Assembly: GCF_013362815.1 (NCBI RefSeq)
Contig: NZ_JABFVK010000062.1
Span: 1-41,676, forward strand
Origin: Hamadaea sp.
GTDB lineage: Bacteria; Actinomycetota; Actinomycetes; Mycobacteriales; Micromonosporaceae
DNA: 41,676 nucleotides
Direction of reading: 5' to 3'
The position numbers and the translations under genes are program-made. Below, one piece after another: positions 9,244-17,639 of the stretch (the first letter of the stretch is position 1; each line of letters opens with the position of its first letter). The notes beneath the pieces were generated by a model. That model did no database searches. It had not been told where the DNA came from and saw only the letters and a program-made list of their open reading frames with translations.

Positions 9244-10481
9244 GCCGACGCCGATTCCGCCCCACCCTGCGTACGCGGTTGACCCTGGTCTATGGCAGCC
9301 TCTTTCTGCTCGCCGGCATCGTCCTGCTGGGCGTGACTTTCCTACTCGTCCAGCAGCAACTGCCCGGCACCGGGAACATGGTTCAGATCAAGATGTCCGG
9401 CTCGGTCAAGGGCAGCCCCGCGCCGGACACCGCCCTGCCCGACGACTTGGCCGACCGGCCGTACCTCATCTCGGGCAGCGGGCAGCAGATCACCGCGAGC
9501 GACGTCCCGAAGTATCTGGAGCAGCAGCAGCGCAAACTGCGTACGGATGCGTTGACGTCGCTGCTCACCCAAGGCGGTATCGCCCTCGGGATCGTCGGGG
9601 TGGCGGCGATCGCGCTCGGCTGGCTGATCGCCGGACGTGTGCTCGCACCACTCCATCAGGTCACCGAGACAGCCCGCCGCATCGCCAACGCCCGAGGGGC
9701 GGACCTGAGCCTGCACGAACGCATCGCGTTGGAAGGCGGCGACGACGACGTCAAGGAACTGGCCGACACCTTCGACACCATGGTCGAACGGCTCGACCGG
9801 TCGTTCGAGGGGCAGCGGCGCTTCGTCGCCAACGCCTCCCACGAACTGCGTACGCCGCTGACGCTCAACCGGGCGCTGGTCGAGGTGGCGATGAACCGGA
9901 AGACGGCGTCGGCCGACGTCAAGCAGCTCGGGGAGACCCTGCTGGAGATCAACACCCGGCACGAGCGCCTCATCAACGGGCTGCTGCTGCTCGCCCGCTC
10001 GGAGAACGAGGTCCTGGAGCGTACCGAGATCGACCTCGCCGACGTCGTGACCCACGTCGTCGCCCAGGCGGCCGAGGAAGCCCGAGCCGCCGAGGTGACC
10101 CTCGCCGAGGAGCCCGCCGAGGCGATCACGATCGGCGACCCGATCCTGCTGGAACGCTTGGCGCAGAACCTCGTCGAGAACGCCATCCGGCACAACCACC
10201 AGGGCGGCTTCGCCCGCGTCACCAGCCGCGTACGCCCCGACGGCGGAGTCGAACTGGAAGTGGCCAACAGCGGGTTGACCATCCCGCCCTACGACATCCC
10301 GGGGCTCTTCGAACCCTTCCGCCGCTTGGACGACGAACGCCTGGTCACCTCGAAGGGCGCCGGGCTCGGCTTGTCGATCGTACGCTCGGTAGCCCGGGCC
10401 CACGGCGGGGAAGTCGTCGCCCGGCCCCGCTCCGGCGGCGGACTGGTCGTCACCGTGACCCTGCCCGCCGCGTACGCCTGA
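9240..10481 (+). CDS. Sensor histidine kinase
   Basis: A 413-residue membrane kinase. Two transmembrane helices (about 14-36 and 110-130) flank an extracytoplasmic sensor region of about 70 residues. HAMP lies at about 131-185, the dimerisation box SHELRTPLTLNR has the phosphorylated His at 201, the N-box is NLVENAIRHN, and glycine-rich G2 is GAGLGLSIVRSVARAHGG. The G1 box is weakly conserved. The small extracellular loop suggests sensing of envelope stress or a membrane-active compound, as in CseC-like kinases. It is translationally coupled to the response regulator (ATGA). Its stop lies 14 bases from the convergent Dps gene. Confidence 0.95.
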   Translation: MSRRRFRPTLRTRLTLVYGSLFLLAGIVLLGVTFLLVQQQLPGTGNMVQIKMSGSVKGSPAPDTALPDDLADRPYLISGSGQQITASDVPKYLEQQQRKLRTDALTSLLTQGGIALGIVGVAAIALGWLIAGRVLAPLHQVTETARRIANARGADLSLHERIALEGGDDDVKELADTFDTMVERLDRSFEGQRRFVANASHELRTPLTLNRALVEVAMNRKTASADVKQLGETLLEINTRHERLINGLLLLARSENEVLERTEIDLADVVTHVVAQAAEEARAAEVTLAEEPAEAITIGDPILLERLAQNLVENAIRHNHQGGFARVTSRVRPDGGVELEVANSGLTIPPYDIPGLFEPFRRLDDERLVTSKGAGLGLSIVRSVARAHGGEVVARPRSGGGLVVTVTLPAAYA

Positions 10482-10495
10482 CCCGGCACCGATGC

Positions 10496-11110
10496 TCAGT
10501 CGGCGACGGTGGTCGGTGTGTCGACCAGGTGCGCCGAGAGGAACCAGACCTGCAGCTCGCCGGTCCGGATGACGTCGGAGACGAGCAGGTCGTTGCTGCC
10601 GTCGTCGCCCTCCTCCTCGACTCGGGAGGCGGCGTCGTGGGCGTCTTCGAGGATGGTCTCGTGGGCTTGGAGCAGCCGCGAGAGCATCGCCGGGACCTCC
10701 TCGACGCCGTCCGGCGGGCGCGGGATGCGGGTCAGCTCGGCCGCGTGCCGGGGGTCGCCCACCGCCACGCCGCCGAGCGTCTGCACCCGTTCGGCCACCA
10801 GGTCGACCAGTTCGAGTTGCTCGCCCGCGTGCTTGTCCAGCAACAGGTGCAGCTGGTAGAACGTCGGTCCGCGCATGAGCCAGTGGTACTTCTTGTAGAG
10901 CGCGTACAGGATCTGGGTGTCGGCGAGGATCCGGTTCAGCCGCTCGCACGAGTACATCCGGGCGTCGTAGGACAGGCCGATCGGCAGCTCCACTACGCTG
11001 CCGAAGCTCTGGATCTCCGAGCTGACCTGGCCCAACCGCGGCTGGCTGCTCCGTCCGGCCTTCTTGGCCGGGCTCTTCGTGGCCTTCGCCGCCTTCTTGG
11101 TGGTCGCCAT
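10496..11110 (-). CDS. dps: Dps-family DNA-binding ferritin-like protein
   Basis: A 204-residue Dps protein. The intersubunit ferroxidase ligands are visible with family spacing: H76 and H88 (YHW...FYQLH, 12 apart), D103 and E107 (LVDLVAE). The N-terminus carries a Lys/Ala/Pro-rich tail of about 20 residues (TTKKAAKATKSPAKKAG), similar to the histone-like tails with which mycobacterial and E. coli Dps bind DNA. Dps oxidises Fe(II) with peroxide, stores the iron and compacts DNA in stationary phase. The ATG at 11110 follows a strong Shine-Dalgarno (gaaggggg on the minus strand), which decides the start over a longer frame. Confidence 0.94.
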   Translation of the reverse strand: MATTKKAAKATKSPAKKAGRSSQPRLGQVSSEIQSFGSVVELPIGLSYDARMYSCERLNRILADTQILYALYKKYHWLMRGPTFYQLHLLLDKHAGEQLELVDLVAERVQTLGGVAVGDPRHAAELTRIPRPPDGVEEVPAMLSRLLQAHETILEDAHDAASRVEEEGDDGSNDLLVSDVIRTGELQVWFLSAHLVDTPTTVAD

Positions 11111-11160
11111 GGGCGCATCCCCCTTCCCTCTGGCAGGGGCGATACCCGGCTCCCGGGTGT

Positions 11161-11925
11161 TTATGCGGCTCCGGGCCGGTTCGCGGGGTCGGTCGCGAGC
11201 CACTGCTCGAAGGTCGTCGGGGTGATCTTGGCGGCCGGGCCGGGCAGGAGGACCTCTCCCGCCATTTCGGGGGAGAACCGCCCACGCCAGGTCGGCTCCA
11301 GCTCGATCGCCTGGCCGCGTACGGCGAGGGTTCGGCGCGCCATGTCGACGAGGTCCTCGGTCCGCGGGCCGGCGACCTCGACGATGCCGCCGGTCGGGGC
11401 CTGCCCCGCGACCTCCACCAGGACGTCGGCGAGGTCGGGGACGGCGATCGGCTGCACGAGCAGCGGCGCGATCGGGGCCACTCCGTCGGTCGCCGACCAG
11501 CCAACCACCATGGCCGCGAAATCGTGGAACTGCGTTGCGCGTACCACCGTGGTTGGAATGGGCCCGCTGAGCGCGACTTCTTCCTGGTGCCGTTTGCCCG
11601 CGTAGTGCGGGTTTCCCGCGACGCGGTCGATGCCCACAATGGACAGAACGACGTGGTGGCCGACGCCGGCCCGCGCACCCGCAGTGACCAGCGTGCGGGT
11701 GGCCGTGCCGAAGAATTCGCGGGCCTGCTCGGCGTTCTCGGCGGGTCCGTTGGAGACGTCGATGATCGCGTCGACGCCGGTGAGGGCGGCGTCGAGGCCC
11801 TCGCCGGTGACGATGTCGACGCCGCGCGAGCGCGCGATCACGACCGGCTGATGGCCTTGGGCTTCGACGGCCCGGACGACTTCGCGGCCGGTGAGTCCCG
11901 TGCCGCCGACGACTGCGATCTTCAT
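11161..11925 (-). CDS. NmrA-like / atypical SDR NAD(P)-binding oxidoreductase
   Basis: A 254-residue Rossmann-fold protein. It starts with KIAVVGGTGLTGREVV, the GxxGxxG dinucleotide-binding loop of atypical short-chain dehydrogenases. It continues with GVDAIIDVSN and a HHVVLSIVGIDRV segment typical of NmrA/YtfG-like NAD(P)H-binding proteins. A classical YxxxK catalytic pair is replaced by a YAGKRHQEE segment, which still offers Tyr and Lys. Family members are redox sensors, quinone reductases or NAD-dependent epimerase-like enzymes; the substrate here is unknown. It sits 20 bases after the GGDEF-EAL gene on the same strand, but has its own TANNNT hexamer 6 bases before the ATG, so it may be transcribed separately without a leader. 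Confidence 0.88.
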   Translation of the reverse strand: MKIAVVGGTGLTGREVVRAVEAQGHQPVVIARSRGVDIVTGEGLDAALTGVDAIIDVSNGPAENAEQAREFFGTATRTLVTAGARAGVGHHVVLSIVGIDRVAGNPHYAGKRHQEEVALSGPIPTTVVRATQFHDFAAMVVGWSATDGVAPIAPLLVQPIAVPDLADVLVEVAGQAPTGGIVEVAGPRTEDLVDMARRTLAVRGQAIELEPTWRGRFSPEMAGEVLLPGPAAKITPTTFEQWLATDPANRPGAA

Positions 11926-11931
11926 GGCCCC

Positions 11932-11937
11932 ACTCTA
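11932..11937 (-). promoter_or_regulatory. -10 hexamer TAGAGT for a leaderless transcript
   Basis: TAGAGT on the minus strand ends 6 bases before the ATG of the NmrA-like gene. A start of transcription at the usual distance would fall on the A of the ATG. No clear -35 is visible. Confidence 0.45.
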
Positions 11938-11945
11938 GAAGCGCC

Positions 11946-14900
11946 TCAGCGGCGGGCGAGCCAGGACTGGGTCTCGGCCAGCGGCAACGGTTTGGCGAAT
12001 AGATAGCCTTGGCCGTAGGGGCAGCCGAGCACAGTCAGCAGGGTGGATTCGGCCGAGGTCTCGATGCCTTCGGCGATCACCTCCAGGCCCAGCGTGTGGG
12101 CCAGCCGGACGATGCCGTCCACGAGGGCGCGCTGCTTGGACGACGCCGCGATGGTCGAGGTGAACTGGCGGTCGATTTTGAGCACGTCCAACGGAACCGC
12201 GCGCAGGTAGCTCAGGGAGGAATACCCGGTGCCGAAGTCGTCGATCGCGATGCGTACGCCGGCCTGGCGCAGCCGGGCGAGGTCCCGCCAGAGCCGGTCG
12301 TCGTCGCGTACCAGCAGGCTCTCGGTGATTTCGAGCATCAGCAGGCCGGGGGACAGACCACTTTCGGAGAGCTCGGCGAGCACCCGGTCGGCGAACGCCG
12401 AATTGCGGAACTGCCAGGCCGACACGTTGACGCTGACGTAGGGCCGTCGCGAACCGTTGCTCTGCCACGATTGGGCAGCGGTGATCGCGTGCCGGAGGAC
12501 CCATTCGCCGATCGGCTCGACCAGCCCGGACTCCTCGGCGAGATCGATGAAGGCGTGCGGCAACAGGCGACCCCGAGTGGGGTGGTTCCACCGCACGAGC
12601 GCCTCGAAACCGACGGTCCGGCCGCTGCTGAGCGCCACGATGGGCTGGTACTCGACGTCGAGCTGATCCCCGGCGAGGGCCGCGTCCAGCTCGGTCCGCA
12701 AGGTGAGCCGCTCGGTGATCGCCGTATGCAGATCGGGCTGGTAGCGCCGCCATTGTCCCTTGCCCTCGCCCTTGGCGACGTAGAGCGCGAGATCGGCGTG
12801 GCGCAGCAGCTCGGCGCTGTCGGCGGCGTCGGCGTTGGTCGCGACGCCGACGCTGACCGAGCCGTTGACCAGCTGGCCCTGCACGGCCAGCGGCTCCCGG
12901 AAGGCCGTCACGACGCGGGACGCCACGTCCTCGACCGCCGCCAGGTCGGCCGCGTCGGAGATGATGACGGCGAACTCGTCGCCACCGAGCCGGGCCGCCA
13001 TGTCCCGGTGGCGTAGCAGTTCGGCGAGCCGGTGGCTGACTCCGATCAGCAGCTCGTCGCCGAGATCGTGGCCCAAGGTGTCGTTGACGATCTTGAAGTC
13101 GTCGAGGTCGAGGAGCAGGACGCCGACAACCGTCAGGTTCTGGTCGGCGTGCGCGAGCGATTGCTGGAGGCGTTCGGCGAACAACGCCCGGTTGGGCAGC
13201 CCGGTCAGCGCGTCGTGGTACGCCCGATGGGTCAGTTCGCGTTCCAGCCGTCGTTGTTCGGTCACGTCCCGGAGCGTCACCACGATGCCCTGCACGGCCG
13301 GGTCGGCCCGAAGATCCCGCCAGGACGCCTCGGCTTGCAGCGCCGGGCCGTTCGGTCCGCGTACCGTCCAGTCTCCACCGGTGCGAGCGAGCCCGGGCGC
13401 GGGCGGCCGGGCGAGCGAGCCGGTCAGGCGTACCGCCCGGAGTTCCGTGCCGGCCTGCGTCTGGCTGCTCGGGTCGACGAGGTCCAGCAGCGGCATCTGG
13501 ATGATCCCGGAGGTGCCGAACATCGCGGTCGCCGACGGGCTGGCGTACCGGACCCGGTCGTCGTCGTCCAGGATCAGGATGACGTCGGCCGTGTTGTGCA
13601 CCAGCGCCCGGAAGTACTCCTCGTTGTTGCGCTGGAGCAGCTCCTGGCCGAGCCGGATGCGGTCCAGGGCGAGCGCCGCCTGCGCGGTGAGCGCCTGCAC
13701 GGACGCCCGGATCGAGCGCAGCACCCGCTCGGGCGCGCCCACCAGCAGTACGCCCACCTGTGCGTCGCCGACGGGCCGGTCCGGCAGCACCAGCGGTACC
13801 GCCATCGCGGTCGGATGGGGCAAGAGCCGTTGGTTGAGCCACTCCGGCAGGGACGAGGTGGCCAGCAGCTGCTCGCTCCGCAGCGCCTGCAACGGGGGCG
13901 GGGCCTGCGGCGTCTCCAGAAGGATCGCCCGATGCGGCAGATCGGCCGGGACCAGCTGGCCGACGCCCGCCTTGAGGGCCGCGCCGACGTCGAGCGGGTC
14001 GGACGCCGAGACCAATGAGGTGCTGACCCGGCGAAGCCCGCGTTCCCGGTTGAACTGGCTCTGCAGCTCGCGGCCCACCCCGGCCAGCCGGGCGAGCACG
14101 AGGATGCCCATGCCGGCGCAGGCGACGGCGATGATCGCCCCGTTGCGTACGCGGACTTGGGTCACCGCTTCGAAGAACAGCACCGACGGTGGGATCAGGG
14201 CGGACACGGTGAGCAGTGCGATGCTCAACGGAGTCGTGTCGCGTACGCGTAACCGGGGCGGTTCGGTGAGCGTACGCATGGACGGGACGAGCGCGGCGAG
14301 CCCGAAGCACGCGTAGAAGAGGAACCAGCCCAGCCCGACCGGGTCGCCGAGGCTGAACCCGAGCTGGGCGATCCGGTAGACCGCGTCCGAGACGAGCAGG
14401 CCGATCGCGCCGAGCACCAGCAGCAGGATGGACGCCGAGGCGTGCAGCGCCCGGATGAGCCGGGTGACGGCGGCCAGGATGACGACGTCGGCCAGCGGAT
14501 AGATGAGCGAGGTCAGGTGGGTGAGGTCGTCCGGGGCGGGGACCTCGGTGTTCGGCTGGACCAGGACGATCCAGGTCAGCAGCCCCACGCCGCACATCAC
14601 GATCAGCGCGTCGAGGAGCGCCCCCCGGGCGGCGGGCCGCCCGAATTGGAGCAGAGCCGCCATGAGCAGGACGAACATGACGCCGTAGAGCAGATCGTCG
14701 AGAAAGACCTTGTCGCCGATGGAGGTCAGACCTTCGGCGAAGTAGTACACGGCGTCGGCGGCGGCGTACGCCCCGATCGCGCCGGCCAGCAGGAACCAGG
14801 GACCCCGGCGGCTCGGCCGGTGCAGGCGTACGCCGGCCAGCACCGCGATGGCGCTGCTGAGCCCGATGGCGAGCCAGACGTACGCGGCGAAGGTCCTCGG

Positions 14901-14984
14901 CGGCACCGCGAAGTAGATCGCCGCCAGCAGGAACAGCCACGCCGCGTACGCGGGGACGATCAACCGTCGCACACGATCCCTCAT
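11946..14984 (-). CDS. Membrane-anchored PAS-GGDEF-EAL cyclic-di-GMP protein
   Basis: A 1012-residue bifunctional signalling protein. The first ~300 residues hold about eight to nine transmembrane helices forming an integral sensory domain. A GAF-like region (about 320-430) and a PAS domain (about 440-560, LVHNTADVILILDDDDRVRY) follow. The diguanylate cyclase domain has an intact GGDEF at 667-671 (RLGGDEFAVI), so it is predicted active. The phosphodiesterase domain has the intact EAL at 794-796 (FEALVRWNH) and the DDFGTGYSSL metal-binding loop. The protein can therefore make and break c-di-GMP, a second messenger that controls development in actinomycetes. The ATG at 14984 lacks a Shine-Dalgarno, but a GATAAT -10 element lies about 20 bases upstream. 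Confidence 0.95.
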   Translation of the reverse strand: MRDRVRRLIVPAYAAWLFLLAAIYFAVPPRTFAAYVWLAIGLSSAIAVLAGVRLHRPSRRGPWFLLAGAIGAYAAADAVYYFAEGLTSIGDKVFLDDLLYGVMFVLLMAALLQFGRPAARGALLDALIVMCGVGLLTWIVLVQPNTEVPAPDDLTHLTSLIYPLADVVILAAVTRLIRALHASASILLLVLGAIGLLVSDAVYRIAQLGFSLGDPVGLGWFLFYACFGLAALVPSMRTLTEPPRLRVRDTTPLSIALLTVSALIPPSVLFFEAVTQVRVRNGAIIAVACAGMGILVLARLAGVGRELQSQFNRERGLRRVSTSLVSASDPLDVGAALKAGVGQLVPADLPHRAILLETPQAPPPLQALRSEQLLATSSLPEWLNQRLLPHPTAMAVPLVLPDRPVGDAQVGVLLVGAPERVLRSIRASVQALTAQAALALDRIRLGQELLQRNNEEYFRALVHNTADVILILDDDDRVRYASPSATAMFGTSGIIQMPLLDLVDPSSQTQAGTELRAVRLTGSLARPPAPGLARTGGDWTVRGPNGPALQAEASWRDLRADPAVQGIVVTLRDVTEQRRLERELTHRAYHDALTGLPNRALFAERLQQSLAHADQNLTVVGVLLLDLDDFKIVNDTLGHDLGDELLIGVSHRLAELLRHRDMAARLGGDEFAVIISDAADLAAVEDVASRVVTAFREPLAVQGQLVNGSVSVGVATNADAADSAELLRHADLALYVAKGEGKGQWRRYQPDLHTAITERLTLRTELDAALAGDQLDVEYQPIVALSSGRTVGFEALVRWNHPTRGRLLPHAFIDLAEESGLVEPIGEWVLRHAITAAQSWQSNGSRRPYVSVNVSAWQFRNSAFADRVLAELSESGLSPGLLMLEITESLLVRDDDRLWRDLARLRQAGVRIAIDDFGTGYSSLSYLRAVPLDVLKIDRQFTSTIAASSKQRALVDGIVRLAHTLGLEVIAEGIETSAESTLLTVLGCPYGQGYLFAKPLPLAETQSWLARR

Positions 14985-15004
14985 AAATCGGTAGGTATCG
15001 TGCC

Positions 15005-15010
15005 ATTATC
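15005..15010 (-). promoter_or_regulatory. -10 element GATAAT for the GGDEF-EAL gene
   Basis: GATAAT on the minus strand, 20 bases before the ATG at 14984, would give a very short leader. A -35 near 15028-15033 is poor. The 14985-15291 gap between two divergent genes otherwise holds an isolated DnaA-box-like TTGTCCACA (15176-15184) and the promoter of the toxin cassette. Confidence 0.3.
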
Positions 15011-15200
15011 CCCAGCTCTAGCCGACGATCACACGAATTTCCACTGATCTTGGTCGATTCGGTCGATTGAACCGACGGGTCGGGGGCTTGACAACGCGTA
15101 TGCGCACAAACACTGCACGTCAGGCGATCGGCGTAGATCCATTCCCGGCCGGGCGCGTGTCCATAGTCGCTGAAGTTGTCCACAGGCGACGGATTGTCCA

Positions 15201-15229
15201 TTGCATCTCACCTATGCGCTGACTACTTT
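15201..15229 (+). promoter_or_regulatory. Candidate promoter of the first toxin cassette (TTGCAT-17-TACTTT)
   Basis: TTGCAT at 15201-15206 and TACTTT at 15224-15229 are separated by 17 bases, which fits a housekeeping sigma promoter. Transcription would begin near 15236, leaving about 55 bases of leader before the ATG at 15292. Confidence 0.45.
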
Positions 15230-15291
15230 CGGGAACCGAACCTCGGGCGTCTCAGCGGTTCCGGGGTGGTCCGGCACATCGGGAGGTACGC

Positions 15292-15711
15292 ATGTCCGAC
15301 TTGTCGAGCATCGTCGGTGACCTCGACCGTCTGATGGAAATGGCGCAACGCGAGGCCGAGAAGGCTCGCGACCAGAATCGTGACCCCAGCCTAGAAGCGT
15401 CGGGCAGCGCCCTCGACGGGAAGGTGAGCCTCAAGCTCGCCGCCGACGGCCGGATGAGCGAACTCTTCCTCGACGACCACGTCATGGCACTGACGCCACG
15501 AGAGCTCGCCGTCGAGATCATGTCCGCCTTCAACCAGGCCTGGGCGGCGTCCCGGTCGTCCGACCCGGCGGCGGCCGCCGCGGCCGCGGTCGACCCCGCT
15601 GCGCTGGCCGAGACCATGAAGCAGATCCGGGAGGAGGGCGTGCGCACGATGTCCCGCATCACCGACACGCTCGCCGACCAGATGGCGAAGATCGATCGGC
15701 GGCTGTCATGA
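15292..15711 (+). CDS. YbaB/EbfC-like protein at the head of toxin cassette 1
   Basis: A 139-residue protein. Its core (about 38-75) has the YbaB/EbfC pattern GKVSLKLAADGRMSELFLDD followed by PRELAVEIMSAFNQAW, flanked by helices; an Ala-rich insert precedes a C-terminal helix. YbaB/EbfC proteins are small dimeric nucleoid-associated proteins, but diverged paralogues are common beside WXG100 genes in actinobacteria, where they may serve as chaperones or regulators of the secretion cluster (inference). The Shine-Dalgarno gggaggt lies 5 bases before the ATG. The stop overlaps the next gene by four bases. A second such protein heads the cassette at 34728, so the association is not accidental. Confidence 0.8.
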   Translation: MSDLSSIVGDLDRLMEMAQREAEKARDQNRDPSLEASGSALDGKVSLKLAADGRMSELFLDDHVMALTPRELAVEIMSAFNQAWAASRSSDPAAAAAAAVDPAALAETMKQIREEGVRTMSRITDTLADQMAKIDRRLS

Positions 15712-16046
15712 GCGTGCCGATCGAAGTCGTCTCCACCGGCCTCCGGCTGGCGTCGGACCAGCTCAACGACGTCGCCGGGCAGGCCGACCAGATGATCCAG
15801 CAGTTCATCGGCGAGATCGAGTCGCTCGGCGAGTGCTGGGGCGACGACGACCTGGGCAGTGCGATGGGCGCCATCTACAAGGCAGCCCTGGCCCTCGTCA
15901 TCAACTCGATCACCTCCAATCTCGACACCTTGGACGACTACGCCGAACGACTCGGCGTCGCCGCCGACAACTACGACGACGCCGACATGTCCGCAGTGGA
16001 GCGGATGACCAAGCTGGCGTCGGGCGGCCCGAGCCTTTCCCTGTAG
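15708..16046 (+). CDS. WXG100/ESAT-6-like type VII secretion substrate
   Basis: A 112-residue, mostly helical, acidic protein. Two helices flank a turn containing CWGDDDLG (about 44-51), the WxG-type turn of WXG100 proteins in the W-G-D-D/E-x-G form common in actinobacteria. The length is right for the family. WXG100 proteins fold as helical hairpins, pair with themselves or a partner and are exported by ESX machines, often as targeting partners of LXG/WXG toxins. The gene is coupled to the YbaB-like gene (ATGA) and followed by a strong Shine-Dalgarno for the next gene. No ESX core gene (EccB-E, MycP) is present in the window, so export would depend on machinery encoded elsewhere. Confidence 0.75.
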   Translation: MSVPIEVVSTGLRLASDQLNDVAGQADQMIQQFIGEIESLGECWGDDDLGSAMGAIYKAALALVINSITSNLDTLDDYAERLGVAADNYDDADMSAVERMTKLASGGPSLSL

Positions 16047-16056
16047 GAGGTCTGTC

Positions 16057-16551
16057 ATGGGTATGACCGTTCCCGGCGAGGTGCAGACCATCCTGTCGAT
16101 CATCGGGTTCACCTGGCCGAAGGGCGACGAGACCGCGTTGCTGGATCTCGGCCAGTCCTGGTCGAAGCTGTCCGGCCTGCTGGACGGGCACGTCAACGAC
16201 GCGCAGAACACGGCGATGCAGGTGTGGAACGCCAACAAGGGCGAGATGATCAGCGCCTTCCAGTCCCGGTTCACCGGCGACGGCAGTCCGGTGCATCGGC
16301 TGACCCAGGGCGGCACCGGCGCCGACATCGTCGGAGTCGGCATGATGGTCTGCGCCGGCATCGTGCTCGCCCTGAAGATCAATGTCATCGTCCAGGCGAC
16401 GCTCACCCTCATCGCGATCGCCTCCGCCATCGCGGCGGCCTTCGTGACCTTCGGCGCGTCGACCGCGATCATCGCGTTGCTGCGAGAAGCCCTCAAGCGA
16501 CTGCTCAACTGGTTGCTCGACCAGGCGGTTGCGAAGGTGCTCGGTGGCTAG
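16057..16551 (+). CDS. CpnT-like N-terminal (WXG100_2-type) module, free-standing
   Basis: A 164-residue protein. The start VPGEVQTILSIIGFTWPKGDE resembles the N-terminal domain of CpnT/WXG100_2 polymorphic toxins, in which a WPxGDE motif precedes a helical bundle. VWNANKGEMISAF is the second WxxN-like helix. Two strongly hydrophobic helices lie at about 92-140. In most relatives this module is fused to a toxin domain at its C-terminus. Here it ends at residue 164, and the nuclease toxin follows as a separate gene overlapping by eight bases in the +1 frame. The ATG is supported by an AGGAGG Shine-Dalgarno six bases upstream. The role is probably export or membrane delivery of the neighbouring toxin (inference). 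Confidence 0.7.
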   Translation: MGMTVPGEVQTILSIIGFTWPKGDETALLDLGQSWSKLSGLLDGHVNDAQNTAMQVWNANKGEMISAFQSRFTGDGSPVHRLTQGGTGADIVGVGMMVCAGIVLALKINVIVQATLTLIAIASAIAAAFVTFGASTAIIALLREALKRLLNWLLDQAVAKVLGG

Positions 16552-17002
16552 GGCGGGCAAGCGCACCGTCGGCAAACTGGCCGGCGAGGCGGCCGAGGGC
16601 CTGATGAAGCCCCTGGCCAAGGTGGTGAAGAAGGGCGACGTCCTGCCAGGCGTCACCAAGGCGGCGAAGAAAGCCGCGAAGAAGACGAAGGACACCTACC
16701 GGCGGCCCAAAGGCTTCCGCAAGGGCGTACGGGACAAGGTGTGGGACGCCGCCAAGGGACCGGACGGGAAGGTCCGCGACCCGTTGACCGGTAAGGTCAT
16801 GTCCAAGAAGAAGGCTTGGGACATGGGCCACAAGCCGGGATACGAGTTCCGCAAGCACCGCGACAGCGCCCGGCAGCGTAGGATCACGCGGAAGAAGTTC
16901 CTGGACGAGCACAACGACCCGTCCCATTACCGGCCGGAGCTCCCTTCGTCCAACCAGAGCCACGCCGGCGAAGACCTCACCGACGACTATTTGGGGCCGT
17001 GA
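16544..17002 (+). CDS. GH-E family nuclease toxin (polymorphic toxin C-terminal domain)
   Basis: A 152-residue basic protein with a GTG start. After a Lys/Ala-rich helix (30-60) comes a GH-E nuclease domain: DMGHKPGYE at 93-101 holds the Gly-His and Glu that name the family. HYRPELPSSNQSH at 128-140 is the conserved tail, and the segment DPLTGKVMSKKKAWD precedes the motif. GH-E domains are HNH/treble-clef-related nuclease toxins of bacterial conflict systems that attack DNA or RNA. The GTG at 16544 overlaps the upstream stop and has gaagg upstream; a TTG at 16529 is an alternative. The next gene encodes a SUFU protein, a known immunity family for such nucleases, which strongly supports the call. 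Confidence 0.85.
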   Translation: MARAGKRTVGKLAGEAAEGLMKPLAKVVKKGDVLPGVTKAAKKAAKKTKDTYRRPKGFRKGVRDKVWDAAKGPDGKVRDPLTGKVMSKKKAWDMGHKPGYEFRKHRDSARQRRITRKKFLDEHNDPSHYRPELPSSNQSHAGEDLTDDYLGP

Positions 17003-17003
17003 C

Positions 17004-17579
17004 ATGGCAGTGAGCGCGGACAACAAAGCGATCGCCAAGACGACGGCGGGGATTTTCGGGGGCAGCCCGCGGGTCATCGAATATCTCAACGCCGACGAGA
17101 CCAGCCGGATCGGGATCCTGCACTCGGCCGACCGCCCGGAGAAGGGGCTGACGGCGTATGCGACGATCGGGCTGTCGGACATGTCGCTCGACCGCGACGT
17201 CGACCCGCCGCTGGGGGTCGAGTTCCTCGGGGTCGCCGAGTCCGACTACCCCTACGCCGAGATCCTGTCGACGGCCGCGTTCTTCGTCCTGAACGACGGC
17301 TGGGAGCCCGAGCCGGGCGCCTGCTTCCGTGACGTGGTCCGGATGCAGATCCCCGACACCGAGCTGCCGCACATCTACTTCACCGATCCGTCGGTCTACT
17401 GGGACCAGGAGTTCGCCTCCCGGGTCGTCGGTGAGAAGACGGTCGCCTGGCTGCTCGCCATCCCGGTGAGCGAGGCCGAGGCGGAGTACGCCCTGGAGAA
17501 CGGGGCGGAAGCGCTGGAGACGTTGTTCGAGGAGAACGAGATCGACGTCACCGATCTGGAGCGCGACTCGGTGCTGTGA
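17004..17579 (+). CDS. SUFU-family immunity protein for the GH-E toxin
   Basis: A 191-residue acidic protein of the Suppressor-of-fused fold. Diagnostic segments are SADRPEKGLTAYATIGLSDM (about 33-52), VEFLGVAESDYPYAEILSTAAFFV, PGACFRDVVRM and AWLLAIPVSEAEAEYA, ending in FEENEIDVTDLERDSVL. SUFU domains are widespread immunity proteins that neutralise polymorphic nuclease toxins in the cytoplasm of the producer. The ATG lies one base after the toxin's stop, so the two are made together. It is followed by a strong terminator that closes the cassette. Confidence 0.9.
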   Translation: MAVSADNKAIAKTTAGIFGGSPRVIEYLNADETSRIGILHSADRPEKGLTAYATIGLSDMSLDRDVDPPLGVEFLGVAESDYPYAEILSTAAFFVLNDGWEPEPGACFRDVVRMQIPDTELPHIYFTDPSVYWDQEFASRVVGEKTVAWLLAIPVSEAEAEYALENGAEALETLFEENEIDVTDLERDSVL

Positions 17580-17587
17580 CCAGCAAG

Positions 17588-17633
17588 GACGTCGGCCGCC
17601 TCGCACTGAAGAGGCGGCCGGCGTCTGTGTTTT
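17588..17633 (+). terminator. Rho-independent terminator closing toxin cassette 1
   Basis: A 15-bp stem (17588-17602 with 17611-17625, one G-U type pair), an 8-base loop and a U-rich tail (TGTGTTTT). It lies 9 bases after the immunity gene stop. Confidence 0.85.
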
Positions 17634-17639
17634 CGGCTG

